64,000 bases of DNA. It comes from Virgibacillus siamensis (GTDB lineage Bacteria; Bacillota; Bacilli; Bacillales; Amphibacillaceae). Under the pieces are notes generated by a model. The model had not been told where the DNA came from and did not search any database. It saw nothing but the letters and a program-made list of their open reading frames with translations. Shown one piece after another: positions 8,586-17,809 of this stretch (positions are counted from its first letter, which is position 1; each line of letters opens with the position of its first letter). Made by a program: the position numbers and the translations under genes. The stretch spans positions 1,054,001 to 1,118,000 of the forward strand of contig NZ_FUIH01000007.1 of NCBI RefSeq assembly GCF_900162695.1, given 5' to 3'.

Positions 8586-9573
8586 TGCTATGGGAGGCGA
8601 CCATGCCCCTGATGAAATTGTTTCAGGTGCACTGGAAGCAGTTTCCCGTATTAGCGATTTGAATATTACATTGGTTGGAAATGCGACAAAAATTAAAGCA
8701 TCATTAAATGGTGCAGCGAAAAATATAACGATTATCCATACAGATGAAGTGATTACTGCTGATGATGAGCCTGTCCGGGCGGTAAGAAGGAAAAAGAATG
8801 CATCACTGGTACTGACAGCGAAGGAAGTAAAAGAGGGTAAAGCCGATGCATGCATTTCAGCCGGGAACACTGGCGCATTAATGAGTGCAGGTTTGTTTGT
8901 AGTGGGAAGAATTCCTGGAATTGATCGTCCGGCATTGAGCCCAACGTTGCCGACGATGGACGGCAAAGGATTCCTGCTGCTCGATGTAGGAGCAAATGTC
9001 GATGCAAAGGCACATCACCTAGTCCAATATGCCATCATGGGCTCTGTTTACAGTGAAAAGGTCCGCTCCATTGAAAAGCCGCGGGTAGGTCTTTTAAATG
9101 TTGGAACAGAAGATGGGAAAGGAAACGATCTGACTAAAAAGGCTTTCGCACAATTATCAGCTGCTCCAGTTAATTTCATTGGCAACGTGGAAGCACGTGA
9201 TATTTTGGGCGGGGTGGCTGATGTGATTGTGACGGATGGCTTTAGCGGAAATATCGCCCTAAAAACAATAGAAGGCACAGCGATGACAATGTTTTCCATG
9301 CTTAAGGAAACATTCATGTCATCGATGAAGACGAAAATTGCAGCAGGCATGGTGAAAAGTGACTTAAGCGGCCTGAAGAATAAACTCGATTACTCCGAAT
9401 ATGGCGGTGCAGGATTATTTGGGCTCGCGGCACCTGTCATTAAAGCACATGGGTCATCAAACAGCCGTGCAATCTATAATGCGATTAAACAGGCAGCCCA
9501 TATGGTGGATCACCATGTAACGGATACAATACAATCGACTATAAAAGATTTGGACAAGGGGGAGAACGAATGA
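8569..9573 (+). CDS. plsX: Phosphate acyltransferase PlsX
   Basis: PlsX converts acyl-ACP to acyl-phosphate, the donor for PlsY in phosphatidic acid synthesis, at the inner face of the membrane. The protein (334 residues) begins MRIAIDAMGGDHAP, the characteristic PlsX start, with AAAGGAGA upstream. The frame is open further 5', but that part lies within fapR and has no start signal. Conserved segments ISAGNTGALMSAG and NVGTEDGKG are present. It overlaps fapR and, by 4 bp, fabD, so the genes are translationally coupled. Confidence 0.96.
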   Translation: MRIAIDAMGGDHAPDEIVSGALEAVSRISDLNITLVGNATKIKASLNGAAKNITIIHTDEVITADDEPVRAVRRKKNASLVLTAKEVKEGKADACISAGNTGALMSAGLFVVGRIPGIDRPALSPTLPTMDGKGFLLLDVGANVDAKAHHLVQYAIMGSVYSEKVRSIEKPRVGLLNVGTEDGKGNDLTKKAFAQLSAAPVNFIGNVEARDILGGVADVIVTDGFSGNIALKTIEGTAMTMFSMLKETFMSSMKTKIAAGMVKSDLSGLKNKLDYSEYGGAGLFGLAAPVIKAHGSSNSRAIYNAIKQAAHMVDHHVTDTIQSTIKDLDKGENE

Positions 9574-10511
9574 AGCGCATCGCGTTTATGTTTCCCGGTC
9601 AAGGCTCACAAGCAGTCGGCATGGGAAAAGCATTTTATGATGAGTACCCGGAAGTAAAGGAATTGTTTCATGAAGCAGATCAATTGCTGGGAAAGGACAT
9701 TTCAAAACTTATGTTCGAAGGTCCTAAAGAAGAACTGACCGAGACGGAAAATGCCCAGCCTGCATTACTGTTATCAAGCATTGCCGCCCATATGCTGTTA
9801 GTCAAAGAGGAAGTGCAGCCAGTTATGGCAGCCGGTCACAGTTTGGGAGAATACACCGCATTGGTTGCTGCAGGGGCTATTTCATTTGAGGGTGCATTGC
9901 CACTCGTGGCCAAAAGAGGCAGGTTAATGGAAGAGGCTTTTCCTAAGGGTCAGGGATCCATGGCAGCAGTACTTGGCATGTCACAGGAGAATATTGAAGA
10001 AGTATTACAGAACTTGCCGGATGATGCAGCAGTAGATGTTGCAAATTTGAATTGTCCGGGACAGATTGTCATTTCCGGATCCAAAGAAGGCATTGAGAAG
10101 GCATCAGCTTTATTAAAAGACAATGGTGCAAAACGTGTTTTACCGCTTAATGTCAGTGGTCCTTTTCATTCAAGACTTATGAAACCGGCAAACGAGCAAT
10201 TTTCGAAAGAATTGAATGAAATTGATTTTAACAATGCAAGTATTCCGGTCTATGCAAACGTTACAGCCAATCCGGAAACTGAAAAAGAAGAGATCAAGGA
10301 CTTGCTCATTCAGCAGCTGTATTCACCGGTTCGTTTTGAGGAATCCATTCGCGGTATGGTTGAAGAAGGTGTTGATGCAATTGTGGAAGTGGGTACAGGT
10401 AAGGTTCTAAGCGGTTTGGTACGAAAAATCGACCGCAGTGTTAAAACATTTGCTGTACAGGACCCCGATTCTTTACAGGAATTTCTAACCTGGTACAGGG
10501 AGGAATCATAA
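9570..10511 (+). CDS. fabD: Malonyl-CoA:ACP transacylase FabD
   Basis: FabD loads malonate onto acyl carrier protein, making the extender unit for fatty acid synthesis. The 313-residue protein starts with the MFPGQGSQAVGMG motif. The catalytic serine is in GHSLGEYTAL (about residue 90) and the catalytic histidine in GPFHSRLM (about 200). The ATG overlaps the plsX stop in ATGA, and its own stop shares one base with the fabG ATG. Confidence 0.97.
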   Translation: MKRIAFMFPGQGSQAVGMGKAFYDEYPEVKELFHEADQLLGKDISKLMFEGPKEELTETENAQPALLLSSIAAHMLLVKEEVQPVMAAGHSLGEYTALVAAGAISFEGALPLVAKRGRLMEEAFPKGQGSMAAVLGMSQENIEEVLQNLPDDAAVDVANLNCPGQIVISGSKEGIEKASALLKDNGAKRVLPLNVSGPFHSRLMKPANEQFSKELNEIDFNNASIPVYANVTANPETEKEEIKDLLIQQLYSPVRFEESIRGMVEEGVDAIVEVGTGKVLSGLVRKIDRSVKTFAVQDPDSLQEFLTWYREES

Positions 10512-11251
10512 TGCTTGAAGGAAAGAACGCACTTGTAACTGGAGCATCCAGGGGAATTGGCCGTTCCATCGCATTGGAACTGGCAAAAAAGGGAGCGAAT
10601 GTTGCCGTTAATTATGCTGGAAATGAAGAAAAAGCACAATCTGTAGTTGATGAAATTCAGCAATTGGGTGTAAAATCATTTAAAGTACAGGCTGATGTTG
10701 CCGATGAGAAACAAGTTAAATCAATGGTGAAGGAAGCCGCCAGTGAATTTGGCAGCATCGAAATCCTGGTGAATAATGCCGGCGTTACCCGGGACAATTT
10801 GTTAATGCGAATGAAAGATGAAGAATTTGATCAAGTCATCAATACGAACCTGAAAGGCGTGTTTCAGTGTACGAAAGCTGTTTCCAGACAAATGATGAAA
10901 CAGAAATACGGCCGAATCGTAAATGTAGCATCCATAGTTGGAGTGAGCGGAAACCCCGGACAGGCGAATTATGTCGCTGCTAAAGCCGGTGTTATCGGTC
11001 TTACGAAATCGACCGCAAAGGAATTTGCTTCACGGAATATTCTCGTCAATGCAGTTGCTCCCGGTTTTATTTCCACCGATATGACAGATGCCTTGACAGA
11101 CGAGCAAAAAGAAAGCATGCTTGCACTTATTCCGCTTGCAAAACTTGGTACCCCTGAAGATGTGGCAAAGGTCGTCCGCTTTCTTGCATCAGATGATGCG
11201 AGTTACATTACCGGCCAGACAATTCATATTGACGGCGGCATGGTCATGTAG
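10511..11251 (+). CDS. fabG: 3-oxoacyl-ACP reductase FabG
   Basis: FabG performs the NADPH-dependent first reduction in each fatty acid elongation cycle. This 246-residue short-chain dehydrogenase shows the cofactor motif TGASRGIG (residues 9-16), NNAG, and the catalytic Ser-Tyr-Lys in NVASIVG and YVAAKAG. It ends with the usual GQTIHIDGG segment. It overlaps the fabD stop by one base. A 91-bp gap separates it from acpP. Confidence 0.97.
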   Translation: MLEGKNALVTGASRGIGRSIALELAKKGANVAVNYAGNEEKAQSVVDEIQQLGVKSFKVQADVADEKQVKSMVKEAASEFGSIEILVNNAGVTRDNLLMRMKDEEFDQVINTNLKGVFQCTKAVSRQMMKQKYGRIVNVASIVGVSGNPGQANYVAAKAGVIGLTKSTAKEFASRNILVNAVAPGFISTDMTDALTDEQKESMLALIPLAKLGTPEDVAKVVRFLASDDASYITGQTIHIDGGMVM

Positions 11252-11342
11252 TTTGAAAGCAAAAAGTGCCGGGGATTGAAACTGGGCAGTAATAAAAGAC
11301 AATAACTGTACTAATCAGACTATTGAAAGGAGGTGAAGTATT

Positions 11343-11579
11343 ATGGCAGATGTATTTGATCGAGTAAAAGATATCATCGTGGACCGTTTGGATGTTGACG
11401 AATCCAAAGTGACCATGGAAGCCTCTTTCAAAGATGATTTAGAAGCGGATTCTTTGGATGTTGTTGAGCTTGTAATGGAGCTTGAAGATGAGTTTGATAT
11501 GGAAATCGCTGATGAAGAAGCGGAAAAAATTAATACAGTGGGTGATGCTGTTAATTACATAAACAGTACTCAATCCTAA
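11343..11579 (+). CDS. acpP: Acyl carrier protein
   Basis: A 78-residue, strongly acidic carrier protein. The serine in EADSLDVVEL (about residue 37) receives the 4'-phosphopantetheine arm that carries growing acyl chains. A strong AAAGGAGGTGA ribosome binding site precedes the ATG, consistent with the high expression expected of ACP. It is the last lipid gene of the cluster and is followed by a hairpin before rnc. Confidence 0.97.
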   Translation: MADVFDRVKDIIVDRLDVDESKVTMEASFKDDLEADSLDVVELVMELEDEFDMEIADEEAEKINTVGDAVNYINSTQS

Positions 11580-11592
11580 CTATTAATGTTCA

Positions 11593-11618
11593 GAAAGTCT
11601 CGCAAATGCGGGGCTTTC
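11593..11618 (+). terminator. Weak hairpin terminator between acpP and rnc
   Basis: An 11-bp stem (11593-11603 with 11608-11618, loop AAAT, two G-T pairs) follows the acpP stop. Only a broken T tract comes after it, so it may attenuate rather than stop transcription into rnc. Confidence 0.5.
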
Positions 11619-11675
11619 CGTGTATTTGTTTTGTTGAAATGATGATATGAAGAATGAAAAGTGGTGATTATAAAC

Positions 11676-12356
11676 ATGAACTTTTCAGCATTACAGGAAA
11701 AGCTGAGTATTACGTTTAACAACCATGACTTGCTGAAACAGGCATTTACACATTCATCTTATGTGAATGAGCATCGTGATAAGAAGTTTTCGGATAATGA
11801 ACGACTGGAATTTTTGGGAGACGCCGTTCTGGAACTGGGTGTATCTCAGTACCTGTTCAAAACGAAACAAAAAATGGCTGAAGGAGATTTAACGAAACTG
11901 CGCGCATCCATTGTATGCGAACCATCGCTTGTTAATTTTGCACGTGAATTGAATTTTGGTGAACATATTTTGTTGGGTAAAGGTGAAGAGCAGACAGGAG
12001 GGCGTGAGCGTCCAGCATTATTGGCGGATGTTTTTGAAGCATTTCTAGGGGCGCTTTACTTGGATCAAGGTTATGATGAAGCCATGAATTTTTTAGAGAA
12101 ATTTGTTTTTCCGAAGATCACTACAGGTGCTTTTTCGCATGCGATGGATTATAAAAGTCAGCTTCAGGAGCTTGTCCAACAGCATCGGAATCAAAGTATT
12201 GAATACGTTATTACAGGTGAAAAGGGACCTTCCCATAACAAGGAGTTTGTTGCCAAAGTCTTAATTAAGGATGATATGGCTGGAAGCGGATCAGGGCGCA
12301 CCAAAAAAGAAGCTGAACAGCGGGCAGCGAAAGATGCTCTGGATAAATTTGAATAA
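11676..12356 (+). CDS. rnc: Ribonuclease III
   Basis: RNase III cleaves double-stranded RNA and matures rRNA and the signal recognition particle RNA. The catalytic signature ERLEFLGDAVLEL is at about residues 38-50, and the C-terminal 70 residues form a double-stranded RNA binding domain (MDYKSQLQELVQQ to the end). I use the ATG at 11676 (226 residues) preceded by GTGGTG. Two in-frame GTG codons at 11661 and 11664 would add up to five residues. The N-terminus is shorter than in B. subtilis, which has about 20 extra residues. Confidence 0.95.
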   Translation: MNFSALQEKLSITFNNHDLLKQAFTHSSYVNEHRDKKFSDNERLEFLGDAVLELGVSQYLFKTKQKMAEGDLTKLRASIVCEPSLVNFARELNFGEHILLGKGEEQTGGRERPALLADVFEAFLGALYLDQGYDEAMNFLEKFVFPKITTGAFSHAMDYKSQLQELVQQHRNQSIEYVITGEKGPSHNKEFVAKVLIKDDMAGSGSGRTKKEAEQRAAKDALDKFE

Positions 12357-12369
12357 GAACAAACTGATA

Positions 12370-12396
12370 AATGGCTGCCGATGAACGGCAGCCATT
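12370..12396. terminator. Hairpin between convergent rnc and DUF1128 gene
   Basis: A perfect 11-bp stem (AATGGCTGCCG, 12370-12380, with 12386-12396; loop ATGAA) lies between the two converging genes. The T tracts are short on both sides, so it is probably a bidirectional terminator of moderate strength. Confidence 0.65.
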
Positions 12397-12458
12397 ATCG
12401 TTTGGGAAAAGAAAACTATTTTCGAAAAGAAAGTTGATGATAGCACTTAATACCAATT

Positions 12459-12686
12459 TTAAGCATTTTTCCTTACTGAACGTAATTCATCGATGAACGC
12501 CTGTGTTTCGGAGGCGCTTAATTGTCCTTTTTGTTTGATCATATCGTACATTAGTTTTAATTCACCATATTTTTCCAGATCATAATCATCCGGATCCATA
12601 ATCTCACGGTTAACGACCTTCAGATTATCAGCAAGTTCATCAAGAATAAATTTCAGGTTTTCTTGAGACGGATTTTCCAAATTCAT
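12459..12686 (-). CDS. UPF0435/DUF1128 family small protein (YfkK-like)
   Basis: A 75-residue acidic protein matching the UPF0435/DUF1128 family of Bacillaceae by the pattern S-x-EN-x-x-(Y/F)-(I/M)-(L/V)-(D/E) near the N-terminus, a central DYDLEKYGEL..MYDMI segment and an ending ETQAFIDELRSVRK. Its function is unknown. The ATG at 12686 has AGAGGTG upstream; the longer frame to 12731 lacks a ribosome binding site. It is inserted on the opposite strand between rnc and smc, genes that are adjacent in B. subtilis. Confidence 0.82.
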   Translation of the reverse strand: MNLENPSQENLKFILDELADNLKVVNREIMDPDDYDLEKYGELKLMYDMIKQKGQLSASETQAFIDELRSVRKNA

Positions 12687-12850
12687 GTAAACACCTCTGT
12701 CTATTTTGATTTTAGAAGCGCAATAAGTCATTTATATGCCTGATATGCCTTCTTTTGTTTCTTTCTTTATGATAAAATAAATGCGTTAAAAAACCAAATG
12801 GTATATGGTACATAAATGAAAAATCCTCTTGCAGGAAATGGAGAATAAAA

Positions 12851-15800
12851 ATGTATTTGAAACGATTGGAAAGTGTTGGATTCAAGTCTTTCGCCGAGCG
12901 AATCAACGTAGATTTCGTTCCTGGCGTCACCGCTGTAGTCGGTCCCAATGGAAGCGGGAAAAGCAATATAACAGATGCGATACGATGGGTACTGGGCGAG
13001 CAGTCGGCAAGGTCGTTGCGTGGATCAAAAATGGAAGACATTATTTTTCAGGGCAGTGATACACGAAGGCCCCTCAATGTTGCCGAAGTAACACTTGTTC
13101 TTGAAAATAGTGATAAAGGCCTGCCGCTGGACTATGAAGAAGTCAGCGTAACAAGAAGGGTATATCGTTCAGGAGAAAGTGAATTCTATCTAAATAAGCA
13201 ATCATGTCGTTTGAAGGATATTATCGACTTATTTATGGATTCCGGACTTGGTCGGGAAGCATTCTCCATTATCAGTCAGGGTAAAGTAGAGGAAATATTA
13301 AGTTCTAAAGCGGAAGAGCGCCGTACCATTTTTGAAGAAGCAGCCGGTGTTCTGAAATATAAACAACGCAAAAAGAAGGCAGAATATAAACTGGCGGAAA
13401 CACAGGAAAATCTGAATCGTGTAGAAGATATTATACATGAAATTGAACAGCAAATAGGCCCGTTGAAGGAACAGGCAGAAACTGCGGAAACATATCTGGA
13501 AAAGAAAGAACAGCTGAAGCGGCATGAAATATCATTGCTTGTAACCGAAATTGAACAGCTTCATGAGACATGGCAATCTATGCTTAACGATCTGGAAAAT
13601 GACAAGCTAAACGAAATCAATATGAAAACGACTATCCAGAAACATGAATCAAGGCTGGAGAATGAACGTCAGCAAGTTCAGGATATTGACGATAAAATTG
13701 AATCACTACAGGCAGATTTGCTTTCTTCTACTGAAAAACTTGAGCGGTTTGAGAGTAAGAAAAAGCTATTTCATGAACGTACAAAACATTTCGATGAGAA
13801 TAAGCAGAAACTGGAAACACAAAAAGGTGAGGCGGCCAGTAAGATTGAAAGACTTCAAGCTGAGTTAAGGGAAGAGAACAAAAAGTTGTCCGATATTCAG
13901 GAAAGTCGGAATCATACAAAACAGCTTGTATCCCAACTGGAAACAAAACTCACAACGGAAACAGACAGTTTGGCCGACCAAATTGAGGAACTGAAATCAG
14001 ATTATATTGAATACCTTAATGATCAGGCCGCAAAACGAAATGAAAAACAGTCAATTCAGGAACAACTGCAGCAAATCTCAGGAAAAAAGCACCGCAAGTC
14101 AGAAAAGTATGCAACGCTTCTTGATGAGCGAAACACGTTATCCACTCAACAGGATAGACTTAATAATCAATTGACTGCGCAAGAACAAAACTATAACGAA
14201 CTGTCTGCTTCATTCCAGAAGTTAAAAGATAAATTAAACAATGAACGAACATCCTTTCAAGAAGCGCAGACAAAGCTTTATCAAGGATTTCAATATCTTG
14301 AAAAGCTAAAATCCAAGAAAGAAATGCTGGAAGATATGAAGGAAGATTTTCAGGGGTTCTTTTATGGGGTTAAAGAAGTTTTAAAAGCACGCGAGGATAA
14401 AAAACTGCGCGGAATTCATGGCGCGGTAATTGAGTTAATTGATGTCCCGAAAAAATATATTACCGCTATTGAGACGGTATTGGGCGGACAGGCGCAGCAT
14501 GTTGTTGTAGATAATGATCAATTTGCACGGCAAGCAATCACCTGGCTGAAGAAAACGAACAGCGGACGTGCGACTTTCCTGCCGCTGGGATCCATTCAGC
14601 CGCGTTTCATTCCAAAAGATGTACGGATGCAAGTGGAACAACACGAAGGATATGTTGGGGTTGCGTCAGAATTGGTTTCGAGTGAATTTCAAACAGCAGT
14701 AAAGCATTTAATGGGGCATGTTCTTGTTGCAAAAACATTAAAGGATGCTAATGAGATTGCTGCTATTGTAAACAGGAGAAATCGGGTTGTTACATTGGAA
14801 GGGGACGTTGTCAATCCCGGGGGATCTATGTCCGGCGGGGCAAAAAAGAAAACGAATCAATCATTGTTTACCAGGGAAAAAGATTTGCAGGAAATCAGTC
14901 ACAAGCTAAATGACTACCAAAAACGAACGGATACATTCGAGGACAAAGTACACAAGCAAAAACAGGCGATCGAAAAATTGGAACAGGAACTTCAGGAAAA
15001 GGAACAAACGGTTGTTGCAGAACAACAGAAACTGCATGATATTCGCACAGCATACAAGGAAACGGAAATGAAGCTTGGATCATTAAACGAAAATCTCTCA
15101 TTTTATGATCAGGATAACCAACAATTTGATCGGGACAGGAAGGATCTTCAAAACCGTGATGAACAGTTGGAGGGAGCTTTAAACGAACTTGCTGAAAAAC
15201 TAAAAGAGATTCAGCGTCACATAAATGATCGAACTGCGGAAAAAGAAGAATTACAGGAAAACAGAGAACAAATCCAACATGATTTACAAGCTGAACGGGT
15301 CAAATTCGCGGAACAGGAAGAACGTTGGAAAAGCCAGCGTGAAAAGAGAAACAGCATCAAGGAGCAGCTGAACGGGATGAATGAACAATTTTCAGCCTAT
15401 ACAGTTGAATTGGAAGACCTGCTTGATATGCAACATACCTCCGAAACAGAAGAGGAGATTGACCAGAACCTGCAAAGCGTTAAAGCCGAGAAGGAATCCA
15501 TACAAGAACAAATTCAGCAACTGCGATCCGATAGATTGGAACGTACACAACGAATTCAGGATCAGGGCCGGGAATTGAAGGAAGAAAATAAAAAACATCA
15601 GGCATTTGTCCAGTCTATCCAGGAAAAAGAAGTGAAGACAAACCGGCTTGATGTCGAATTGGAGAATCGATTATCCAAACTGCAAACCGAGTACATGATT
15701 ACTTTTGAAAAGGCGAAAAAAACGTATGATAAGACGGAGGATCCGGATCAAACACGGTCCATTGTTGAACAGCTTAACCGGGGGATAACGCAGCTCGGAA

Positions 15801-16411
15801 CGGTTAATCTGGGAGCGATTGAGGAATTTGAACGCATTTCGGAACGCTATGGATTCTTATCCGAACAGCAAAACGATCTTGTCGAGGCGAAACAAACGTT
15901 ATACTCGGTAATTGCCGAAATGGATGAAGAAATGAAGAGCAGATTTGGAGATACGTTCAATCAGATCAAAGAAGAATTTACCCAGGTGTTTCAACAGTTA
16001 TTCGGAGGTGGACGAGCTGAATTAAAACTGACAGATCCCAAGAATCTGCTGGATACCGGGGTAGATATTATTGCACAGCCTCCTGGTAAAAAACTGCAGC
16101 ATCTCGGACTTTTATCAGGCGGTGAACGGGCTCTGACGGCGATTTCATTACTGTTTGCTATTTTGCGAGTTCGTCCGGTTCCATTTTGTGTGCTGGATGA
16201 GGTGGAGGCAGCTTTGGATGAAGCAAACGTTTCACGGTTCGCTAAATATATCAAGGTATATAGTGAAAAAACACAATTTATTGTAATAACACACCGGAAG
16301 GGCACAATGGAAGAAGCTGATGTTTTGTATGGTGTCACAATGCAGGAATCCGGTGTTTCCAGACTGGTATCAGTCAGACTTGAAGATACAAAAGAGCTAG
16401 TAAACTCATAA
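12851..16411 (+). CDS. smc: Chromosome condensation protein SMC
   Basis: SMC is the ATPase of the bacterial condensin that, with ScpA and ScpB, loads at ParB sites and extrudes chromosome loops. The 1186-residue chain has the usual layout: an N-terminal ATP-binding half with GPNGSGKSN (about residue 32-40); a long coiled coil rich in E, K and Q; a hinge around residues 520-660 starting GIHGAVIELI; a second coiled coil; and a C-terminal half with LSGGERAL (about 1086) and Walker B CVLDEVEAALDEAN. It is followed 15 bp later by ftsY, as in B. subtilis. Confidence 0.98.
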   Translation: MYLKRLESVGFKSFAERINVDFVPGVTAVVGPNGSGKSNITDAIRWVLGEQSARSLRGSKMEDIIFQGSDTRRPLNVAEVTLVLENSDKGLPLDYEEVSVTRRVYRSGESEFYLNKQSCRLKDIIDLFMDSGLGREAFSIISQGKVEEILSSKAEERRTIFEEAAGVLKYKQRKKKAEYKLAETQENLNRVEDIIHEIEQQIGPLKEQAETAETYLEKKEQLKRHEISLLVTEIEQLHETWQSMLNDLENDKLNEINMKTTIQKHESRLENERQQVQDIDDKIESLQADLLSSTEKLERFESKKKLFHERTKHFDENKQKLETQKGEAASKIERLQAELREENKKLSDIQESRNHTKQLVSQLETKLTTETDSLADQIEELKSDYIEYLNDQAAKRNEKQSIQEQLQQISGKKHRKSEKYATLLDERNTLSTQQDRLNNQLTAQEQNYNELSASFQKLKDKLNNERTSFQEAQTKLYQGFQYLEKLKSKKEMLEDMKEDFQGFFYGVKEVLKAREDKKLRGIHGAVIELIDVPKKYITAIETVLGGQAQHVVVDNDQFARQAITWLKKTNSGRATFLPLGSIQPRFIPKDVRMQVEQHEGYVGVASELVSSEFQTAVKHLMGHVLVAKTLKDANEIAAIVNRRNRVVTLEGDVVNPGGSMSGGAKKKTNQSLFTREKDLQEISHKLNDYQKRTDTFEDKVHKQKQAIEKLEQELQEKEQTVVAEQQKLHDIRTAYKETEMKLGSLNENLSFYDQDNQQFDRDRKDLQNRDEQLEGALNELAEKLKEIQRHINDRTAEKEELQENREQIQHDLQAERVKFAEQEERWKSQREKRNSIKEQLNGMNEQFSAYTVELEDLLDMQHTSETEEEIDQNLQSVKAEKESIQEQIQQLRSDRLERTQRIQDQGRELKEENKKHQAFVQSIQEKEVKTNRLDVELENRLSKLQTEYMITFEKAKKTYDKTEDPDQTRSIVEQLNRGITQLGTVNLGAIEEFERISERYGFLSEQQNDLVEAKQTLYSVIAEMDEEMKSRFGDTFNQIKEEFTQVFQQLFGGGRAELKLTDPKNLLDTGVDIIAQPPGKKLQHLGLLSGGERALTAISLLFAILRVRPVPFCVLDEVEAALDEANVSRFAKYIKVYSEKTQFIVITHRKGTMEEADVLYGVTMQESGVSRLVSVRLEDTKELVNS

Positions 16412-16426
16412 GGAGGAGCAGCGTTT

Positions 16427-17425
16427 ATGGGATTCATGGACAAACTCAAAAATAAATTTAAGCAAAGTGAGGAAACAGAAGAAGTTTCCAAAACATATAA
16501 GCAAGGCATGGAAAAAACCCGTAATTCCTTTTCCGGAAAAATCAATGATTTAATTGCCCGCTACCGTAAAGTAGACGAGGATTTCTTTGAAGAATTGGAG
16601 GAAATTCTGATTGCCGCAGATGTAGGCGTTTCTACTGTGATGGATTTGATTGATGAGTTGAAAATGGAAGTGAAACGACAAAACATCAAAGACTCCAAAG
16701 AGGTGAAGGAGGTAATCTCGGAAAAGCTGGTCGAAATTTATTACGGCGATGATGATGAAGAAATGGAACAATTGAATATGCAGAACGGGGAGTTATCGAT
16801 TATTCTTGTTGTTGGAGTAAATGGAGTAGGTAAAACAACGTCAATTGGTAAACTTGCCCATAAATTAAAACAGGAAGGCAAAAATGTTGTGTTGGCAGCC
16901 GGAGACACATTTCGCGCCGGTGCAATTGAACAGCTTGATGTTTGGGGAGAGCGTGCCGGGGTTGACGTTATTAAACAGGGCGCGGGCAGTGACCCGGCAG
17001 CTGTGATTTTTGATGGAATCAAGGCAGCAAAATCACGAAATGCGGATGTTCTGATCTGTGACACTGCCGGGCGTCTTCAAAACAAGGTAAACCTGATGAA
17101 TGAATTGGCAAAAGTTAAACGGGTAATCGAGCGAGAAGTACCTGGTGCACCACATGAAGTGTTGCTCGTTCTGGATGCCACTACCGGACAAAATGCGATG
17201 AGTCAGGCGAAGACTTTTGCGGAAGCAACTGATGTATCCGGAATTGTTCTGACAAAACTTGATGGAACCGCAAAAGGCGGGATTGTACTCGCAATCCGCA
17301 ATGAGCTTCAAATACCGGTTAAGTTTGCCGGCCTGGGTGAAAAAATGGAGGACTTGAGGGAGTTTAATGCCCATGCATTCGTGTATGGATTATTTGCCGA
17401 TCTTCTTGAAGATAGCGGCGAATAA
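16427..17425 (+). CDS. ftsY: Signal recognition particle receptor FtsY
   Basis: FtsY is the membrane-associated GTPase that receives ribosome-SRP complexes. The 332-residue protein has a short N-terminal region without the long acidic domain of E. coli FtsY. It continues with the four-helix N domain and the G domain: GVNGVGKTTSIGKL, DTFRAGAIEQL, DTAGRLQNK and TKLDGTAKGG. AAGGAGGAG precedes the ATG. It lies between smc and ylxM-ffh, so the targeting genes are clustered. Confidence 0.97.
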   Translation: MGFMDKLKNKFKQSEETEEVSKTYKQGMEKTRNSFSGKINDLIARYRKVDEDFFEELEEILIAADVGVSTVMDLIDELKMEVKRQNIKDSKEVKEVISEKLVEIYYGDDDEEMEQLNMQNGELSIILVVGVNGVGKTTSIGKLAHKLKQEGKNVVLAAGDTFRAGAIEQLDVWGERAGVDVIKQGAGSDPAAVIFDGIKAAKSRNADVLICDTAGRLQNKVNLMNELAKVKRVIEREVPGAPHEVLLVLDATTGQNAMSQAKTFAEATDVSGIVLTKLDGTAKGGIVLAIRNELQIPVKFAGLGEKMEDLREFNAHAFVYGLFADLLEDSGE

Positions 17426-17475
17426 TGATAGTATTGCTTTTGTAAAGGGATTTCACTTAACAAGGGGTGCTTAAA

Positions 17476-17796
17476 TTGTTGGAGAAAACAACGCGAATCA
17501 ATTATTTGTTTGATTTTTACCAGGAACTGTTAACCCCTAAACAACGCAATTATATGGAAATGTACTATCTGGAAGACTATTCGCTTGGTGAGATTTCCGA
17601 ATTACTGCAGGTATCACGTCAAGCAGTATACGATAATATCAGACGTACAGAGAAAATGCTTGAATCCTATGAATCAAAGCTGAAACTATATTCGAAATTC
17701 CAGGAACGACAGGAGATTTTAATCAAACTGGATAAAGAAACAGCAGCGTATGAGAGGATACAAACATTGGTAAAGCAATTACAAGAATTAGATTAG
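17476..17796 (+). CDS. ylxM: YlxM/p13-like SRP-associated protein with sigma-70 region 4-like HTH
   Basis: A roughly 106-residue helix-turn-helix protein of the UPF0122/YlxM family, which is encoded before ffh in Firmicutes and thought to modulate the SRP pathway. The HTH is seen in YSLGEISELLQVSRQAVYDNIRR, and a helical tail follows. The start codon is uncertain. TTG at 17476 gives MLEKTTRINYLF, matching family members, and lies 6 nt after AAGGGGTG. A GTG at 17467 overlaps that ribosome binding site, and a TTG at 17479 is also possible. Confidence 0.9.
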   Translation: MLEKTTRINYLFDFYQELLTPKQRNYMEMYYLEDYSLGEISELLQVSRQAVYDNIRRTEKMLESYESKLKLYSKFQERQEILIKLDKETAAYERIQTLVKQLQELD

Positions 17797-17809
17797 GAGG
17801 ACACCTTCT

